From: Pseudoxanthomonas sp.
GTDB lineage: Bacteria; Pseudomonadota; Gammaproteobacteria; Xanthomonadales; Xanthomonadaceae
NCBI RefSeq assembly: GCF_024710765.1
Contig: NZ_JANJUE010000163.1
Location: forward strand, 40,832 to 104,831
Length of the DNA stretch: 64,000 nt
Reading direction: 5' to 3'
The translations under genes were made by a program, and so were the position numbers. Each line of letters begins with the position of its first letter. Within the stretch, counting starts at the first letter, position 1. The notes beneath the pieces were generated by a model. That model did no database searches. It was not told the DNA's origin and worked only from the letters and a program-made list of their open reading frames with translations. Positions 18,690 through 29,053 of this stretch are shown here, one piece after another.

Positions 18690-19853
18690 ATGGACGCTCC
18701 TCTGCTTTCCGACTTGTCCGCCTGGCAGCGCCTCGGCGGGCAACACACCGCCGAAGAAATCGCGCAGCAGCCCGCGTTATGGGATGCGCTGGCGGAAACC
18801 CTGGCGGACATGCAATCCGCCATCGACGCCTTCCTCGGCGACTGGCTGCGCCAGCCCGGCAACCGCGTGATCTTCACCGGCGCCGGCAGTTCCGGCTTCA
18901 TCGCCGAAATGGTCGCCGACACCATCAACGCGCAATGGCCCGCGGAAGCGCGCGCCGTGCACACCACCAGCCTGCTGACCCATCCGGCGCTGTACCTGGA
19001 GCGCGAGCGGCCCACCCTGCTGGTGTCGTTCGGGCGCAGCGGTTCCAGCCCGGAAAGCATCGCCGCCGTCGATCTGGTGCGCGAACAGGTGGCGCTGAGC
19101 CGCTTCCTCGACATCACCTGCAATGGCGAAGGCGAGCTGGCACGCCGTGGTCGCGATCGCGACGACACCCTGACCCTGCTGATGCCGCCGGCCAGCTGTG
19201 ATCGCGCCTTCGCGATGACCAGCAGCCTGACCTGCATGCAACTGGCGGCGCTGGCGGTGTTCGATCGCGCGCCCTGGGAACAGCGCCTGGAGCAGTTGCA
19301 TACCGTCGCCGCGCTCGGCCGGCGCGCGCTGTCGGACTGGGAACAGGCAAGCACCTTCCTGGCCAATGGCAGCGGCACCCGCGTGATCTACCTGGGCAGC
19401 GGCCCGCTGGAAGGCCTCGCGCGCGAGTGCGCGCTCAAGCTGCTGGAGCTGACCGCCGGCCGCGTGCTCGCGCTGGCCAACACGCCGCTCGGTTTCCGCC
19501 ACGGGCCCAAGTCCACCCTGGATGCCGGTACGCTGGTGGTCGTGCTGCGCAGCGCGCAGCCGGTGGCCCGTCGCTACGAACAGGACCTGCTGGACGAACT
19601 GCGCCGCGACGGCGTCGCCGGCCGGGTGATTTCGGTGGGACCGCGCGTCGACGGCGAACCCGCCGCGCCGGGCGACTTCACCCTCGCGGTGCCCGCGCTG
19701 CCGGATCCCTGGCTGGCGCCGGTGTGGCTGACGCTCGCCCAGCGGTACGCCCTGCGCCGTTCGGCCGCGCTCGATCTGACCCCGGACAATCCCTTCCCCG
19801 ACGGCACCGTCAACCGGGTCGTGCAGGGCGTGATCATCCATCGCCACGGCTGA
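18690..19853 (+). CDS. agaS: AgaS, SIS-domain galactosamine-6-phosphate deaminase/isomerase
   Basis: A 387-residue cytoplasmic enzyme with two SIS domains. The first carries VIFTGAGSSGFIAE (about residues 59-72) and VSFGRSGSSPESIA (about 112-125); the second carries VIYLGSGPLEGLARECALKLLE. The segment LGFRHGPKS is typical of AgaS and sugar-phosphate isomerases. AgaS converts galactosamine-6-phosphate to tagatose-6-phosphate with release of ammonia. I use the ATG at 18690; an overlapping out-of-frame ATG sits 4 nt upstream. First gene of the rightward GalNAc operon; the kinase gene follows after 15 bp. Confidence 0.92.
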   Translation: MDAPLLSDLSAWQRLGGQHTAEEIAQQPALWDALAETLADMQSAIDAFLGDWLRQPGNRVIFTGAGSSGFIAEMVADTINAQWPAEARAVHTTSLLTHPALYLERERPTLLVSFGRSGSSPESIAAVDLVREQVALSRFLDITCNGEGELARRGRDRDDTLTLLMPPASCDRAFAMTSSLTCMQLAALAVFDRAPWEQRLEQLHTVAALGRRALSDWEQASTFLANGSGTRVIYLGSGPLEGLARECALKLLELTAGRVLALANTPLGFRHGPKSTLDAGTLVVVLRSAQPVARRYEQDLLDELRRDGVAGRVISVGPRVDGEPAAPGDFTLAVPALPDPWLAPVWLTLAQRYALRRSAALDLTPDNPFPDGTVNRVVQGVIIHRHG

Positions 19854-19868
19854 AAGCGGGAACGCGCC

Positions 19869-20792
19869 ATGCAGCTCGACTACGGCATCGACATCGGCGG
19901 CACCAAGATCGAACTGATCGCCTGCGACGCGACGCTCGAGGTGCGGCATCGCCAGCGCATCGATACGCCGCACGACTACGCGGCCTTTCTCGACGCGATC
20001 ATCGGCCTGATCCGCGGGACCGACGCCCTGCTCGGCCAGCCCGCCCGCGCGGTGGGCATCGGCCTGCCCGGCGTCGTCGATCGCGCCACCGGCCTGCAGC
20101 TCAGCGCCAACGTGCCGGCGCTGACCGGACGCACCGTCGGCCGCGATCTGCGGGAACGGCTGGGCCGGCCCCTGCGTTTCGGCAACGACCTGCAATGCTT
20201 CGCGTTGTCGGAAGCGCACGGCGGCGCGGCCGACGGCCAGCCGAGCATGTTCGGCGCCATCCTCGGCACCGGCGCGGGCGGCGGCTATTGCGTCGAAGGC
20301 CGGCTGGTGAGCGGCTACAACGGCATCGCCGGTGAATGGGGCCATTGGAGCGTCGCCGCGCACCTGCTGGCGAAGCACGGACTGCCGGTGATCGATTGCG
20401 CCTGTGGCCTGCGCGGCTGCGTGGAGCGCTACGTCTCCGGTGGCGGGCTGGCGATGATCCACCGCCATCTCGGCGGCGCCGACATCGATGCCGCGTCCCT
20501 CATCGCGCGCGCCGGCCAGGGCGATGCGCTCGCTATGCAGGCACTCGATGTGCATCGGGATCTGCTTGGCCACGCGCTGGCCAGCCTGATCCTGGCGGTG
20601 GACCCGCACGTGATCGTGCTCGGCGGCGGCCTGTCCAAGGACGAGCGCCTGTACCGCGAACTGCCGGCCGCCATCTCGGCCCACCTGTTCACCGGCGTGC
20701 GGGTGCCGCCGATCCTGCCGCCGGTGTTCGGCGACGCCGGCGGCGCGCGCGGCGCCGCACTGCTGGCGCGCCAGCACGATCCGATTTCCTGA
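19869..20792 (+). CDS. agaK: ROK-family sugar kinase, probable N-acetylgalactosamine kinase (AgaK)
   Basis: A 307-residue ROK kinase. It shows the N-terminal ATP motif DIGGTKIELIA, the catalytic-Asp region RFGNDLQCFALSE, the second glycine-rich loop GTGAGGG, and the zinc-binding ROK signature CACGLRGCVE. The family phosphorylates hexoses and N-acetylhexosamines at O6. Position between agaS and agaZ, with no PTS genes in the locus, indicates cytoplasmic phosphorylation of GalNAc to GalNAc-6-P, as in other PTS-lacking GalNAc pathways. GalNAc rather than GlcNAc specificity is inferred from the neighbours. Confidence 0.88.
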   Translation: MQLDYGIDIGGTKIELIACDATLEVRHRQRIDTPHDYAAFLDAIIGLIRGTDALLGQPARAVGIGLPGVVDRATGLQLSANVPALTGRTVGRDLRERLGRPLRFGNDLQCFALSEAHGGAADGQPSMFGAILGTGAGGGYCVEGRLVSGYNGIAGEWGHWSVAAHLLAKHGLPVIDCACGLRGCVERYVSGGGLAMIHRHLGGADIDAASLIARAGQGDALAMQALDVHRDLLGHALASLILAVDPHVIVLGGGLSKDERLYRELPAAISAHLFTGVRVPPILPPVFGDAGGARGAALLARQHDPIS

Positions 20793-20815
20793 TTTCCTTC
20801 CCCGGAGGCTGTTCC

Positions 20816-22150
20816 GTGTCCGCTGTCCAATCCCTGATTGCCGCGCATCGCAAAGGCGAGAACGTCGGCCTGTACAGCATCTGCTCCAGCAACGAGCAGG
20901 TGCTGCTGGCATCGATGCAGGTGGCGCGGCGCTACGACACGATGCTGTTGATCGAGGCGACCTCCAACCAGGTCGATCAGTTCGGCGGCTACACCGGCAT
21001 GAATCCGGCCCGGTTCCGCGCCTACGTGGAAGCGCTGGCGCGACAGCAGGATTTTCCCGCCGAACGCCTGATCCTCGGTGGCGACCATCTGGGCCCGAAC
21101 GCGTGGCAGAAGCTGCCGGCCGAACAGGCGATGGCGCATGCGCGCGATCTGATTGCCGCCTACGTCGCCGCCGGTTTCCACAAGATCCACCTGGATTGCA
21201 GCATGTCCTGCGCCGGTGACCCGCATCCGCTGCCGGACGAGATCGTCGCCGCCCGTTCGGCGGAACTGGCCCGCATCGCCGAACGCATCGCCGCCGAAGC
21301 CGGACTGCCGCCGCCGGTCTACGTGATCGGCACGGAAGTGCCGGTGCCGGGCGGCGAGGCCTCGCTGGAAAGCGGGGTGGCGGTGACCACGCCGGCGGCC
21401 GCGGCGCGCACGCTCGAAATCCACCGCCAGGCCTTCGCCGATCCCGACCTGGCGCCGGCCTGGGAGCGGGTGATCGCGATGGTGGTGCAGCCGGGCGTGG
21501 ACTTCGATCACAGCCAGGTGCAGGGCTACGATCCGGCCGCCGCCACCGCGCTGTCGGATTTCGTCCAGACCCAGCCGCGCATCGTGTTCGAGGCGCATTC
21601 CACCGACTACCAGACCGAGGCGGCGCTGCACGCGCTGGTGCGGGATCACTTCGCCATCCTCAAGGTCGGCCCGGCCGCCACCTTCGCCTATCGCGAAGCG
21701 CTGTTCGCGCTGGCGGCCATCGAGGACGAACTGCTGCCGGACGCCGAACGCTCGCACCTGCCCGACGTGCTGGACCACTGCATGGTGGAAAATCCGAAGC
21801 ACTGGCAGAACCACTACAGCGGCGACGATGCCGGGCTGCGCCTGCTGCGCCGCTACGCGCTCAGTGATCGCTGCCGCTACTACTGGGGCGAACCGGAGGT
21901 GCGCGCGGCGGTGGAAAGGCTGATCGCCAACCTGCGCCGACACGTGCCGCCGATGATCCTGCTGAGCCAGTTCCTGCCCGAGCAGCAGCGCGCGATCGAG
22001 ACCGGCACCCTCGGCACCGATCCGCTGGCGCTGATCCAGCACCGGATCGCCCTGCGGCTGGACGAGTACGCCCGTGCCTGCGCCCGCAACCAGGCCGGTC
22101 CGCGCACCGGAAACGAAACTTCCGCAGCCAACGCGCTTTCGGAACGGTAA
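20816..22150 (+). CDS. agaZ: AgaZ/GatZ-KbaZ family protein of tagatose-phosphate metabolism
   Basis: A 444-residue protein of the GatZ/KbaZ/AgaZ family. The start is a GTG at 20816 with GGAGG 7 nt upstream; the longer ORF frame upstream overlaps agaK and is a shadow. Family segments include GLYSICSSNEQVL near the N-terminus, EATSNQVDQFGGYTGM, LGGDHLGPNAW, HLDCSMSC and GTEVPVPGG. In enterics the homologue is called the non-catalytic subunit of tagatose-1,6-bisphosphate aldolase; comparative genomics of GalNAc pathways instead proposed a tagatose-6-phosphate kinase-like role. No AgaY/GatY catalytic subunit and no separate tagatose kinase are in this window, so the last steps must use other genes or AgaZ itself. 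Confidence 0.9.
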   Translation: MSAVQSLIAAHRKGENVGLYSICSSNEQVLLASMQVARRYDTMLLIEATSNQVDQFGGYTGMNPARFRAYVEALARQQDFPAERLILGGDHLGPNAWQKLPAEQAMAHARDLIAAYVAAGFHKIHLDCSMSCAGDPHPLPDEIVAARSAELARIAERIAAEAGLPPPVYVIGTEVPVPGGEASLESGVAVTTPAAAARTLEIHRQAFADPDLAPAWERVIAMVVQPGVDFDHSQVQGYDPAAATALSDFVQTQPRIVFEAHSTDYQTEAALHALVRDHFAILKVGPAATFAYREALFALAAIEDELLPDAERSHLPDVLDHCMVENPKHWQNHYSGDDAGLRLLRRYALSDRCRYYWGEPEVRAAVERLIANLRRHVPPMILLSQFLPEQQRAIETGTLGTDPLALIQHRIALRLDEYARACARNQAGPRTGNETSAANALSER

Positions 22151-22187
22151 GCTTCCGGTTCCGCTTACGAACGTCCACAGGTCCGCC

Positions 22188-22964
22188 ATGCGCAACACCC
22201 GCCAACGCCGGCAACAGATCCTCCAGCTGCTGGTCCAGCACGGCAACGTGCAGGTCGCGGACCTGGTGGATCGCTTCGAGGTGTCGTCGGTGACCATCCG
22301 TGCCGACCTCACCCACATCGAATCGCAGGGCCTGGCCACCCGCAACCACGGCGGCGCCACCCTGGTGCGCACGCCGCCGACCGAGCAGGACATCCACGAG
22401 AAGGATGCGCTCAACCATCCGCTGAAGGAGTCCATCGGCACGCATGCCGCGCGCCTGGTCAAACCCGGCGACAACATCATCATCGACTCCGGCTCGACCA
22501 CGATGACCCTGGCGCGGCACCTGCGCGACCACCGCGACGTCACCGTGATGACCAACGGGCTGAACATCGCCTGGGAACTGGCCAACGCGCCGGGCGTGGA
22601 ACTGCTGCTGACCGGCGGGCTGCTGCGCAAGCAGTCGCTGTCGCTGCACGGCAGCCAGGCCGAGGCCAGCCTCAACACCTACAGCTTCGACACCGTGTTC
22701 CTGGGCGTGGACGGGCTGGATCTGCAGTTCGGGCTGACTACCCACCACGAGGCCGAAGCCAGCCTCAATCACCGCATGGTCGAGCGCGCGCGCCGCATCG
22801 TGGTGCTGACCGACGCCTCCAAGTTCGGACGGGTCAGCCTGCACCGCATCGCCCGCCTGGATCAGATCCACACCATCATCACCGACGACGGCATCAGCAA
22901 CGACTACCGCGAGGGACTGCAGCGGCTGGGCATCGAAGTGATCATCGCCGAGCCACCACCATGA
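22188..22964 (+). CDS. agaR: DeoR-family transcriptional repressor of the GalNAc locus (AgaR)
   Basis: A 258-residue DeoR regulator. The start MRNTRQRRQQILQLLVQHG is 38 codons inside the ORF. The helix-turn-helix is at about residues 20-45 (VQVADLVDRFEVSSVTIRADL), followed by the DeoR signature GLATRNHGGATLV and a DeoRC sugar-phosphate sensor domain with DSGSTTMTLARHL and FLGVDGLD. It is located inside the aga operon, between agaZ and agaA, and its stop overlaps the ATG of agaA (ATGA). The matching CTTTCGATAT boxes in the agaS/GH31 intergenic region are its likely targets, with an amino-sugar phosphate as inducer. Confidence 0.9.
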   Translation: MRNTRQRRQQILQLLVQHGNVQVADLVDRFEVSSVTIRADLTHIESQGLATRNHGGATLVRTPPTEQDIHEKDALNHPLKESIGTHAARLVKPGDNIIIDSGSTTMTLARHLRDHRDVTVMTNGLNIAWELANAPGVELLLTGGLLRKQSLSLHGSQAEASLNTYSFDTVFLGVDGLDLQFGLTTHHEAEASLNHRMVERARRIVVLTDASKFGRVSLHRIARLDQIHTIITDDGISNDYREGLQRLGIEVIIAEPPP

Positions 22965-24082
22965 CCGCGACACGCACGCTGCAGGGCCGCATCCTCACCG
23001 CCGACGGCTGGATGCGCGGAACCATCGGGTTCGACCAGCGCGTGCGTGCGCTCCATCCCGTGGCGGATGCCGGCAACGATGACCGCGGCATCGATGAGCC
23101 ACTGATCCTGCCCGGCTTCGTCGACCTGCACGTGCACGGCGGCGACGGCGTCGACATCATGCAGGGTGGCGACGCCGCCCGCACCGTCGCCCGCGCGCAC
23201 GCGCGGCACGGCACCACCGCGATGCTGGGCACCACCATGACCGCGCACGAGGACGACATCGTGCGGGCGCTGGAAGGCCTCGCCCCGGCGATCGCCGAAC
23301 GCGCGCCGGGCATGGCGCGGATGCTGGGCGTGCACCTGGAAGGCCCCTACATCAGCATCGAGCGGCTCGGCGCGCAGCCGCCGCTGGTGGTCGAGGCGAC
23401 GCTCGAACAGGTCCGGCGCCTGCACGCGCTGGCGCCGATCCGGGTGCTGACCCTGGCACCGGAAATCGGCGGGCACCAGGCGCTGATTCCGCAACTCGCC
23501 GCACTCGGCATCCGCGTGCAGCTGGGCCACAGCGCCGGCAGCTACGAGGACGGCGTGGCCGCGCTGGAAGCCGGCGCCGCCGGCTTCACCCACCTGTTCA
23601 ACGGCATGACCGGCGTGGATCACTATCATCCGGGCATCGCCACCGCCGCGCTCGCGCACGCCGAGTACGCGGAACTGATTCCGGATCTGAAGCACGTGCA
23701 TCCCGGCGCGATCCGCACCGCGCTGCGCGCGATTCCGCGCCTGTACTGCGTCACCGACGCCACCGCCGCCACCGGCATGCCCGACGGCGAATACGCGCTG
23801 GGTTCGCAGCGGGTGTTCAAGTGCCTGGGCTGCGTGCGCCTGGCGGCCGGTTCGCTGGCCGGCAGCGCGCTGACCATGGATCAGGCGCTGCGCAACCTGG
23901 TCTCGCTGGGACTGGATCTGGCCGACGCGTCGAATCGCCTTTCCCGCTATCCGGCCGACTATCTGGGCCTGTCCGATCGCGGTCGCGTGCAAGCCGGTGT
24001 GCACGCGGATCTGGTGGTACTGGACGCGCAATTGCAGGTACGCCAGGTGTTCGTCGAAGGCGACGAGATTCCGCTGGCCTGA
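22961..24082 (+). CDS. agaA: N-acetylgalactosamine-6-phosphate deacetylase (NagA/AgaA family)
   Basis: A 373-residue amidohydrolase. Key motifs are in order: metal-binding LHVHGGDGVD (about residues 56-65), catalytic-base region HLEGPY, LGHSAG, HLFNGMTG, CVTDATAATG and AGSALTM. The length fits NagA. In this operon the expected substrate is GalNAc-6-P, giving galactosamine-6-P for AgaS. NagA and AgaA cannot be told apart reliably by motif, so the GalNAc assignment rests on context. The ATG overlaps the agaR stop by 4 bp. Confidence 0.9.
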   Translation: MTATRTLQGRILTADGWMRGTIGFDQRVRALHPVADAGNDDRGIDEPLILPGFVDLHVHGGDGVDIMQGGDAARTVARAHARHGTTAMLGTTMTAHEDDIVRALEGLAPAIAERAPGMARMLGVHLEGPYISIERLGAQPPLVVEATLEQVRRLHALAPIRVLTLAPEIGGHQALIPQLAALGIRVQLGHSAGSYEDGVAALEAGAAGFTHLFNGMTGVDHYHPGIATAALAHAEYAELIPDLKHVHPGAIRTALRAIPRLYCVTDATAATGMPDGEYALGSQRVFKCLGCVRLAAGSLAGSALTMDQALRNLVSLGLDLADASNRLSRYPADYLGLSDRGRVQAGVHADLVVLDAQLQVRQVFVEGDEIPLA

Positions 24083-24167
24083 TTCCCTTTCCGCTCCCCG
24101 CGCCGGTGCGTTCGCGCCCGGTGCTTTCCGCGCGCTGCGCGCATGCATCGACAGGACCGGTTTCCGA

Positions 24168-25982
24168 ATGAACGACAGCTCCGCCACCCTGGCCACGTCC
24201 GCCCGCGATGCCTCGCCACGCTGGCAGGTGCGCTACCTGCTGTTCATCGCCGGCATGGGCGGCCTGCTTTATGGCATCGACATCGGCATCATCGCCGGCG
24301 CGCTGCCCTACCTGGAAGCCACCGCCACCGTCAGCTGGCACCTGACCAGCCAGCAACTCGGTTTCGTGGTGGCGGCGGTGCTGCTGGGCAGCGTGCTGTC
24401 CTCGCTGTTCGCCGGCGCCATCGCGGATCTGATCGGTCGGCGCGGCGCGATGTTCCTCGCCGGCCTGCTGTTCACCCTCAGCATTCCGATCATGGCGCTG
24501 GCCTCGGGCTATACGCCCCTGTTGCTGGGTCGCCTGCTGCAGGGCGTGAGCGGCGGTCTGATCGGCGTGGTGGTGCCACTGTACCTGGCCGAGGTGCTCG
24601 CACCGGAACGGCGCGGACGCGGCGCGGCGATGTTCCAGCTGCTGCTGACCATCGGGCTTGTGCTGGCGGCGGTGATCGGGCTGTATCACGCGCACGCGGT
24701 GGACGCGGCGGAGGCCTCGGTGCGTGGACTGGCCGCCGCCGAACAGCAGCGCGTGCTGTTCGCGGCGAAGGATCACGCCTGGCGGACGATTTTCTGGAGC
24801 TGCCTGCTGCCCGGCGTGGTATTCACCACCGGCGTGCTGCTGCTCAGCGAGTCTCCCCGCTGGCTGGTGCGATGCGGACGGACCGAACGCGCACGCGACG
24901 CACTGCGCCGGACCGTTCCCGCCGGTGAAGTGGAAACGACACTGGCACGCATGCGGGCACCGGAAGAAGCACCGGGTGAGCACGAGCGCGATCGCCTGCT
25001 CAGCCGTCGCTACGTCTGGCCGTTCCTGCTGGCCTGCGCGGTGCTCGCCTTCACCCAGGCCACCGGCATCAATTCGGTGCTGGCCTACGCGGTCAATATC
25101 CTCAACCAGGCCGGCCTGCCCGGCGCGGTCGCCAATGGCGCCGACGTCGCCATCAAGGTGCTCAACGCGATGATGACGGTGGTCGCGCTGGTGCTGGTGG
25201 ATCGCAAGGGCCGCAAGTTCCTGCTGATGCTGGGCAGCGGCGGCATCGCGGTGGCGCTGCTGGCCGCGGCCTTGCTGTTCGTCCGCGCCGAGCGCAGCGA
25301 GCGTGACGTTTCGCCGCTGCTGCAATCGCAGGTCGCGGGCGACGCGCTGAAGCTGGAACTGGACACCACGCAGTGGCGCCGCCTGGGTGTCGATGGCGGG
25401 AGTGGACCACAACAGCTGACCATCGCCTACGCCTATGGCGGCTTCAGCAACGTGCGTTCGCTGCGCAGCGATGCGGCCGGCGTACCCGAACTGATCCTGT
25501 TGCGCGACCAGACCGTGCAGGCCGACAGCGTCATCGGTGCGTTCTTCCGCCGCTTGCACCTGAATCCGTTCCCGGATCCCGCCGCGGCGATGCGGGCGCC
25601 GTTGGTGATCGAACGCGCCAGCATCGGACCGTTGCCGTCGCCCACGCATGGCTGGGCGGTCGCGGCCTGCATCCTGGTGTTCGTGGCGTTCTTCGCGGTC
25701 GGCCCCGGCGTCTGCGTGTGGCTGGCACTGTCGGAACTGATGCCCACCCGCATCCGCTCCAACGGCATGAGCATCGCCCTGCTGATCAACCAGTTCGTCT
25801 CCACCACCATCGCGGCGATCTTCCTGCCGACCGTCGGCCACTACGGCTACGCCAGCATGTTCTTCTTCTGGTCCGCCTGCACCGTGCTGTATTTCCTGGT
25901 GGCGGCGTTCCTGCTGCCGGAGACGAAGGGGCGGACGCTGGAGCAGATTGAGGCGCATTTCCGGGGGGCCAGAAAACTCTAA
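24168..25982 (+). CDS. MFS sugar porter with a large periplasmic insertion; probable GalNAc permease
   Basis: A 604-residue major-facilitator protein of the sugar-porter family, well above the usual 450-480. Sugar-porter signatures are present: YGIDIGIIAGALPYL in helix 1, GRRGAMFLAG after helix 2, GRLLQGVSGGLIGVVVPLYLAE in helix 4, SESPRWLV, TGINSVLAYAVNI in helix 7, DRKGRK and a final PETKGRTLEQIE. The extra length is a loop of about 120 residues (roughly 375-495) between predicted helices 9 and 10, which by MFS topology is periplasmic. A smaller extension is in the helix 5-6 loop. Last gene of the GalNAc operon, 85 bp after agaA, so GalNAc is the likely substrate. Confidence 0.9.
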   Translation: MNDSSATLATSARDASPRWQVRYLLFIAGMGGLLYGIDIGIIAGALPYLEATATVSWHLTSQQLGFVVAAVLLGSVLSSLFAGAIADLIGRRGAMFLAGLLFTLSIPIMALASGYTPLLLGRLLQGVSGGLIGVVVPLYLAEVLAPERRGRGAAMFQLLLTIGLVLAAVIGLYHAHAVDAAEASVRGLAAAEQQRVLFAAKDHAWRTIFWSCLLPGVVFTTGVLLLSESPRWLVRCGRTERARDALRRTVPAGEVETTLARMRAPEEAPGEHERDRLLSRRYVWPFLLACAVLAFTQATGINSVLAYAVNILNQAGLPGAVANGADVAIKVLNAMMTVVALVLVDRKGRKFLLMLGSGGIAVALLAAALLFVRAERSERDVSPLLQSQVAGDALKLELDTTQWRRLGVDGGSGPQQLTIAYAYGGFSNVRSLRSDAAGVPELILLRDQTVQADSVIGAFFRRLHLNPFPDPAAAMRAPLVIERASIGPLPSPTHGWAVAACILVFVAFFAVGPGVCVWLALSELMPTRIRSNGMSIALLINQFVSTTIAAIFLPTVGHYGYASMFFFWSACTVLYFLVAAFLLPETKGRTLEQIEAHFRGARKL

Positions 25983-26032
25983 CCAACCGGCGCCGCATAC
26001 CGGTCCACGCCGGCGCGCCATAACCAGCGCCC

Positions 26033-26266
26033 GTCATTCCAGCGCAAGCTGGAATCCATTTCCGCGCGATGCTTCAAGGCTTAGAGCCATTCAACGCCAC
26101 GGCCAATGGATCCCGGCGTTCGCCGGGGTGACGAGGATGGGCGATGACGGGAAACAGGGATATTCAAGCCCCCCCGTCGTCGTCATTCCAGCGCAAGCGG
26201 GAATCCATTCCAGCGCGATGCTTCAGGGCTCAGGGCCACTCATCCCGGCCATCGTCGGCAATGACG
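26033..26266. repeat. REP/BIME-like inverted repeat cluster
   Basis: This gene-free stretch between the porter and the convergent GH3 gene (25983-26341) holds two near-identical units, GTCATTCCAGCGCAAGC followed by GGAATCCATT, at 26033-26060 and 26182-26209. The first is followed by an inverted partner at 26104-26133 (AATGGATCCCGGCG...GGGGTGACG); the second has a degenerate partner near 26237-26266. The arrangement is that of a bacterial interspersed mosaic element. Nothing else is seen in this interval. Confidence 0.7.
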
Positions 26267-26341
26267 ATGGCGGACGACAACGGAAATGGAACGGGGGACG
26301 ATCCGAAGACATCTCCCGTTCCGCAAGGTCACTCGCGGTGG

Positions 26342-28909
<2,568 letters not shown>

Positions 28910-28980
28910 CTCCCTTGGTTACGGTCGCCTCTGATCTATCGGCGGCGATTCTCTATCGGTGGTGCTCGGGCTTCAAATGA

Positions 28981-29016
28981 CGCAGGGACGACGGAGCGTG
29001 CTCCATCGTCCCTGCG
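28981..29016. terminator. Strong intra-operon hairpin between receptor and GH3 genes
   Basis: A near-perfect 36-bp inverted repeat: outer arms CGCAGGGACGA/TCGTCCCTGCG (11 bp) and inner arms GGAGC/GCTCC with a 2-nt loop and one mismatch. It starts about 38 nt after the receptor stop codon on the minus strand. There is no clear T-run, so it may stabilise the receptor mRNA or attenuate GH3 expression instead of fully terminating. Confidence 0.6.
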
Positions 29017-29053
29017 CCTGTTCAACTCAAACGACTTTTGTTTCCATCAGGCC

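Noticed and set aside
18777-22678. Long minus-strand ORFs (18777-20912, 20429-22678) antisense to agaS, agaK and agaZ
   Set aside because: Antisense shadows with no motifs; the plus-strand genes have intact catalytic signatures.
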